In this document: positions 60,911-64,000 of the stretch, one piece after another
Layout of the letters: every line of letters starts with the position of its first letter
How positions within the stretch are numbered: position 1 is the stretch's first letter
Source: Sphingobium sp. SCG-1
GTDB taxonomy: Bacteria > Pseudomonadota > Alphaproteobacteria > Sphingomonadales > Sphingomonadaceae
Direction of reading: 5' to 3'
DNA: 64,000 nucleotides
Assembly (NCBI RefSeq): GCF_002953135.1
Contig: NZ_CP026372.1
Span: 682,001 to 746,000 of the forward strand
Notes under the pieces: model-generated
Database searches by the model: none
What the model saw: only the letters and a program-made list of their open reading frames with translations
What the model was told of the DNA's origin: nothing
Program-made: the position numbers and the translations under genes

Positions 60911-61675
60911 ATGGCCACCCCTGATCTCGACAGCCTGAAAGCAATGTCCGCACAGGAGCTTGCGGCACGGCTGACGCATGATCCGCAGGAGCGTTTGCAG
61001 ATCATCCGCATTGCGGCAGAAGGCGGTCTTGCCGAGGCGCAACTGATCTACGGCCAGATGCTGCTCGACGGTATCGAGCTGCCGGCAGACCCGGTCGCCG
61101 CGGTATCGTGGTTCAATCGCGCCGCGCAGCAGCATGACATGATGGCGCTCAACATGGTCGGGCGTTGCTATGATCTTGGTTGGGGTGTTGGGATCGACAA
61201 GGCTCGTGCCGCCGAATGTTACCGGGTGGCGGCAGCGGAGGGTCTACCACATGCGATGTATAATTATGCCACGCTGCTCACATTGGGAGAGGGCGTGGTC
61301 GAAGATAAGGCGGGAGCACTGGAGTGGTTCCGCCGTGCGGCCGCTGGTGCCGATACGGGAATAGCCGCGAAAGCGAGTAACTACATCGGCAGCTTCTACG
61401 AGGATGGCTGGGTAGTGGAGCGTGACATGGCGAAGGCTGCGCAATATTACCTGGAAGCGGCCGAAGGAGGAGACTTCCGGGGGCAATTCAATCTTGCCCG
61501 GCTGCTGGGCGACGCAGGCGACTTGGACGAGGCGCTGTTCTGGCTGGCCAAAATTCGTGAGACCGCGACAGTCGCTTTCGTTGAGAAAGCTCATGCGTGG
61601 TTGTTGAAGTCCGATATTCCAGGATTTGCCGGTCGCGGTGTGGCTGCTCTGGTTCAGGGACAAGTGGGAGCATGA
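60911..61675 (+). CDS. Sel1-repeat (TPR-like) protein
   Basis: A 254-residue protein made of helical pairs. Four to five Sel1-type repeats of about 36 residues are visible, including GGLAEAQLIYGQMLLDGIEL, VAAVSWFNRAAQQHDMMALN, KARAAECYRVAAAEGLPHAM and AKAAQYYLEAAEGGDFRGQF. Sel1 proteins scaffold protein complexes; Sel1 or Fe2OG-type genes beside siderophore receptors are frequent. The stop overlaps the start of the PepSY gene (ATGA). The start at ATG 60911 gives the usual N-terminus; ATG 60848 is an alternative. Confidence 0.8.
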   Translation: MATPDLDSLKAMSAQELAARLTHDPQERLQIIRIAAEGGLAEAQLIYGQMLLDGIELPADPVAAVSWFNRAAQQHDMMALNMVGRCYDLGWGVGIDKARAAECYRVAAAEGLPHAMYNYATLLTLGEGVVEDKAGALEWFRRAAAGADTGIAAKASNYIGSFYEDGWVVERDMAKAAQYYLEAAEGGDFRGQFNLARLLGDAGDLDEALFWLAKIRETATVAFVEKAHAWLLKSDIPGFAGRGVAALVQGQVGA

Positions 61676-62805
61676 CGATGAGCAAGATTGCGCTACGCAA
61701 TTTCTGGTTTCAGTTTCACAAATGGATCGGGCTGATCCTTGCCATCCTGATTATTCCAATCTGCATCACCGGTTCAGCACTGGTGTGGCACGACGCGCTG
61801 GACCAGGCGATCAATCCGCAGCGCTATGCCTTCACTTCTGCGCAGGCGAAATTGCCGCCATCAGCGTACGCTGCCGCGGCGCAGCGGGTACTGGCTCCGG
61901 GCGAAAAGATCGTGTCGCTCCGCTTTGCCGAGGGCGAGCCGGTGATGGTTGCGGCGGCGCAGCCGCGCAAAGGTAGCCCGGCCGCGCGTCCTGCCGGGCG
62001 TCCCGGCCGAACAGTCGTCTACATGGACCCCGGCACCGCAAAGGTGTTGGACAAGGCGGACGGTAATGCGGGACTCGTCCGCTTTATGCATGGCCTTCAC
62101 GGCAGTTTGCTGGTACCTGGCGTGGGGCGGCAGATTGTCGGCTGGATCGGCGTCGCGATGGTGATATCCAGTGTCTCGGGCATTTGGTTATGGTGGCCTA
62201 CGGTCGGAAGCTGGCTGCGTGGCCTGCGCTGGAAACGCCATCGCAATTTCGACACGAACCTGCATCATCAACTGGGCTTTTGGATCGCGCTGCCGCTGTT
62301 CGTGCTTTCGCTGACGGGGGCCTGGATCAGCTTTCCGGCGTTCTTCGGCCAGATATCGGGCGAAGCGCGGCAGCAGCCTCGACGTGGCCAGCCTGACCGT
62401 ATGGCGATGATGCGCGCGCAGCCGCTGGCGACACCCAAGACTACGCTCGATCAGGCCATCGCTGCGAGCAAGAAGCTGGCTCCGGAGCAGGTCACGTCCG
62501 TCAACTGGCCCACTGACCTGAAGGCGGAATGGAGCGTCTCCTTCAACGGGAAAACCGTCGCCGTCGACGACGGGACCGGCGCTGCCAAGCTCAACGCGCC
62601 GCGCGAGACCACCGAAACCACATCCCGCCTGATGCGGCGCATCCATGACGGCACCGGCATGGGCATGGTCTGGCAGGTCGTGATCTTCCTTGGCGGCCTC
62701 ATTCCGGCGATACTTGCGATCACCGGCATCATCATGTGGTGGCGTGCACGTAAATGGCGCGGCGATCTCGCCAAGCGTCAAAAGCGCAAGATTGCATCGG
62801 CCTGA
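61672..62805 (+). CDS. PepSY-associated membrane protein (PiuB-like)
   Basis: The 377-residue protein has four membrane helices: near 14-36 (GLILAILIIPICITGSALVW), 150-172 (IVGWIGVAMVISSVSGIWLW), 200-222 (GFWIALPLFVLSLTGAWIS) and 335-358 (VVIFLGGLIPAILAITGIIM). Between them are PepSY-type periplasmic segments (EKIVSLRFAEGEPVMVA; VNWPTDLKAEWSVSF). Conserved His residues (WHDALDQ, MHGLHGS, NLHHQLG) could bind heme, as in PiuB/FhuF-like membrane reductases that release iron from siderophores. It is co-translated with the Sel1 gene and ends in a strong terminator. Confidence 0.82.
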   Translation: MTMSKIALRNFWFQFHKWIGLILAILIIPICITGSALVWHDALDQAINPQRYAFTSAQAKLPPSAYAAAAQRVLAPGEKIVSLRFAEGEPVMVAAAQPRKGSPAARPAGRPGRTVVYMDPGTAKVLDKADGNAGLVRFMHGLHGSLLVPGVGRQIVGWIGVAMVISSVSGIWLWWPTVGSWLRGLRWKRHRNFDTNLHHQLGFWIALPLFVLSLTGAWISFPAFFGQISGEARQQPRRGQPDRMAMMRAQPLATPKTTLDQAIAASKKLAPEQVTSVNWPTDLKAEWSVSFNGKTVAVDDGTGAAKLNAPRETTETTSRLMRRIHDGTGMGMVWQVVIFLGGLIPAILAITGIIMWWRARKWRGDLAKRQKRKIASA

Positions 62806-62813
62806 TTACGAAG

Positions 62814-62850
62814 AAGAAAGGCTTCCCCATTGGAGAAGCCTTTCTTTTTT
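62814..62850 (+). terminator. Rho-independent terminator, probably bidirectional
   Basis: AAGAAAGGCTTC and GAAGCCTTTCTT form a perfect 12-bp stem with a nine-base loop, followed by TTTT on the + strand; the minus strand continues CTTCG. It sits nine bases after the PepSY stop and immediately before the convergent dehydrogenase stop, so it probably serves both genes. Confidence 0.92.
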
Positions 62851-64000
62851 ACCGCCCCAGCAACCCACGTGCCTGGCCCGCGATTTCCGCCAGCATCGCG
62901 ACGTTGGGCACTGCAGCCGACTTGGCCCGCTTCACCAGCGCCCGGAATTGCGCGATGCGCGACGCCTGCCTTTCCAGCCATGCATCGACGAAGCCGGTCA
63001 CGTCGCTGCCCTTCGCCTGCGCCAGGAAGTCGAGGCGCACTTGCTGCATGTCGCGCGCCACCCCGGAGATCAGCAGGCGCTCCCACGGATCGCTTGGCTC
63101 CATGCGTGCGGCCGCGGACTGCACCCAGTCGATCCCTACCGCTTCACCCAAATGCGTAAATGCCTGCGTAATGGTGATTTCATCGACTTTCAGCTTCGAC
63201 GCCAGTTGTGCCAGGCCCACGGCGCCATCGAGCTTGAACAGCGCCGAAGCCCGCGTCACCAGTTCCTCCGGCGCGCCTAGCGCTGTCAGGCTTTCCGCGA
63301 CCGCGCCGCTGCGACGGATAGCCTCGTGCGTCAGCAGCGAGTCCACCTGAGCGGACAATTTAGCGACGCCGGGTGCCAGCGTCTCAACCCCGACCTGCGG
63401 CAAAGTGCCTGGGGCAAGGCTGCGCAATATGTCGGCGATCTGCGCGCGCATACCCGACGCGATGTTGCCGAGCAGGGCAAGCCGCGCATCTTCGGGCATC
63501 GTCGCGGCGTCGATGTCCTCCCACAAGCTGCGCACGTCGAACAGCCGCTCCGCCACCACGAATGCGTTGGCAAGGTCGGAAAGCGCGCAGCCCTCTTCCT
63601 CAGCCAATTCGAACGGATGGATGAGGCCGAGGCGATTGACGATGCGGTTGGCAAGCTTCGTCGCGATGATCTCGCCACGTAGCTGGTGCTGAACGATAGC
63701 GTCGGCTTCCTTCTGCTGCATTTCGGCAGGAAAGGCGGCGGCGAGCTCACCGTCCATTCCATGATCCGTGCCCAGCGCGCCATGTTCTATGGCATCCTGC
63801 AAAGCGAGCTTGGCGGTCGCCAGCAGCACGGCGAGTTCGGGGCGAGTCAGCCCCTTGCCGTCCTGCGCACGGCGCAGAAGCTGCTCGTTGCTGGCCAATC
63901 CTTCAACAGCGCGGTCGAGCCGCCCGTTGCCCTCGAACGTCTCGATCAACCGGACATAGCTGGCAAGGCTGGTCGCGCCGCCGCGTTCGGCAATCGACAG
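62849..64000 (-). CDS. NAD-dependent glutamate dehydrogenase, large type, C-terminal part
   Basis: The frame is open to the right edge, so only the last 383 codons are seen of an enzyme of about 1,550-1,600 residues. The visible helical C-terminus has GKGLTRPELAVLLATAKLAL, ELAAAFPAEMQQKEADAIVQ, EIIATKLANRIVNRLGLIHP and DALERQ-type closing helices (VDAWLERQASRIAQFRALV), all diagnostic of the 180-kDa GDH family that oxidises glutamate to 2-oxoglutarate in proteobacteria. The catalytic domain lies outside the window. The gene converges on the PepSY unit. Confidence 0.9.
   Translation of the reverse strand: MSIAERGGATSLASYVRLIETFEGNGRLDRAVEGLASNEQLLRRAQDGKGLTRPELAVLLATAKLALQDAIEHGALGTDHGMDGELAAAFPAEMQQKEADAIVQHQLRGEIIATKLANRIVNRLGLIHPFELAEEEGCALSDLANAFVVAERLFDVRSLWEDIDAATMPEDARLALLGNIASGMRAQIADILRSLAPGTLPQVGVETLAPGVAKLSAQVDSLLTHEAIRRSGAVAESLTALGAPEELVTRASALFKLDGAVGLAQLASKLKVDEITITQAFTHLGEAVGIDWVQSAAARMEPSDPWERLLISGVARDMQQVRLDFLAQAKGSDVTGFVDAWLERQASRIAQFRALVKRAKSAAVPNVAMLAEIAGQARGLLGR

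Overview
The window is chromosomal DNA of an alphaproteobacterium, most likely a member of the Sphingomonadaceae (Sphingomonas/Sphingobium/Novosphingobium type). The evidence is the high GC content, the hemC-hemD-mitofilin cluster divergent from tsaD-gpsA, the purH / heparinase-like / rpe / rsmB block, an SdhE4-type small protein, TonB-dependent receptors, a TorF-type porin, a CrtZ-type carotenoid hydroxylase and the end of a very large NAD-dependent glutamate dehydrogenase. No assignment below species-group level can be made from the sequence alone.

Positions 1-10820 form an accessory region for sulfated-glycan use. It holds a formylglycine-generating enzyme (sulfatase activator) preceded by a small frameshifted gene, a FadR-type GntR regulator, a GH43 enzyme, two Cys-type sulfatases (one Tat/Sec exported, one lipoprotein), a clan GH-A-like barrel enzyme and a tandem GH43-like protein. 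It also holds the last ~55 codons of a decayed TonB receptor. An AT-rich inverted repeat occurs between the divergent GH43 and sulfatase genes. A near-identical core lies upstream of the activator gene and a half copy lies before the second sulfatase, so a shared operator is likely. The region ends with a multiply frameshifted IS5/IS427-type transposase remnant and a tRNA-Thr gene, which look like an island boundary.

Positions 11284-57204 are mostly core genes. In order they cover peptidases (aminopeptidase P, oligopeptidase B), thioesterase and hydrolase, heme synthesis (hemC, hemD with an apparent AUA start, Mic60-like protein), tsaD, gpsA, a Wzx-like flippase and an adenosine-kinase-like PfkB enzyme. 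They continue with queG, an ABC exporter pair, msrB, an envelope glycosylation operon (GT-C, GtrA, FAD mutase-like), purH, a heparinase-like protein, rpe and rsmB. Next come an SDH assembly factor, crtZ, a porin, sseA-metC, an FeS (6-4)-type photolyase, queF, a HerA-like ATPase, a Deg protease, hflK-hflC, an Mrp/ApbC ATPase, a CoA-binding protein, an orphan molybdenum hydroxylase large subunit and hemH.

Positions 57223-62805 carry a frameshifted phaB-like reductase. It is followed by a ribbon-helix-helix regulator whose Shine-Dalgarno lies in a 14-bp hairpin, then an iron-type TonB receptor, a Sel1-repeat protein and a PepSY membrane protein. A strong terminator closes that unit against the 3' end of an NAD-glutamate dehydrogenase gene running in from the right edge. 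Two genes (at 1979-2243 and 57223-57944) break inside G homopolymers, so base-calling errors should be excluded before either is called a pseudogene.
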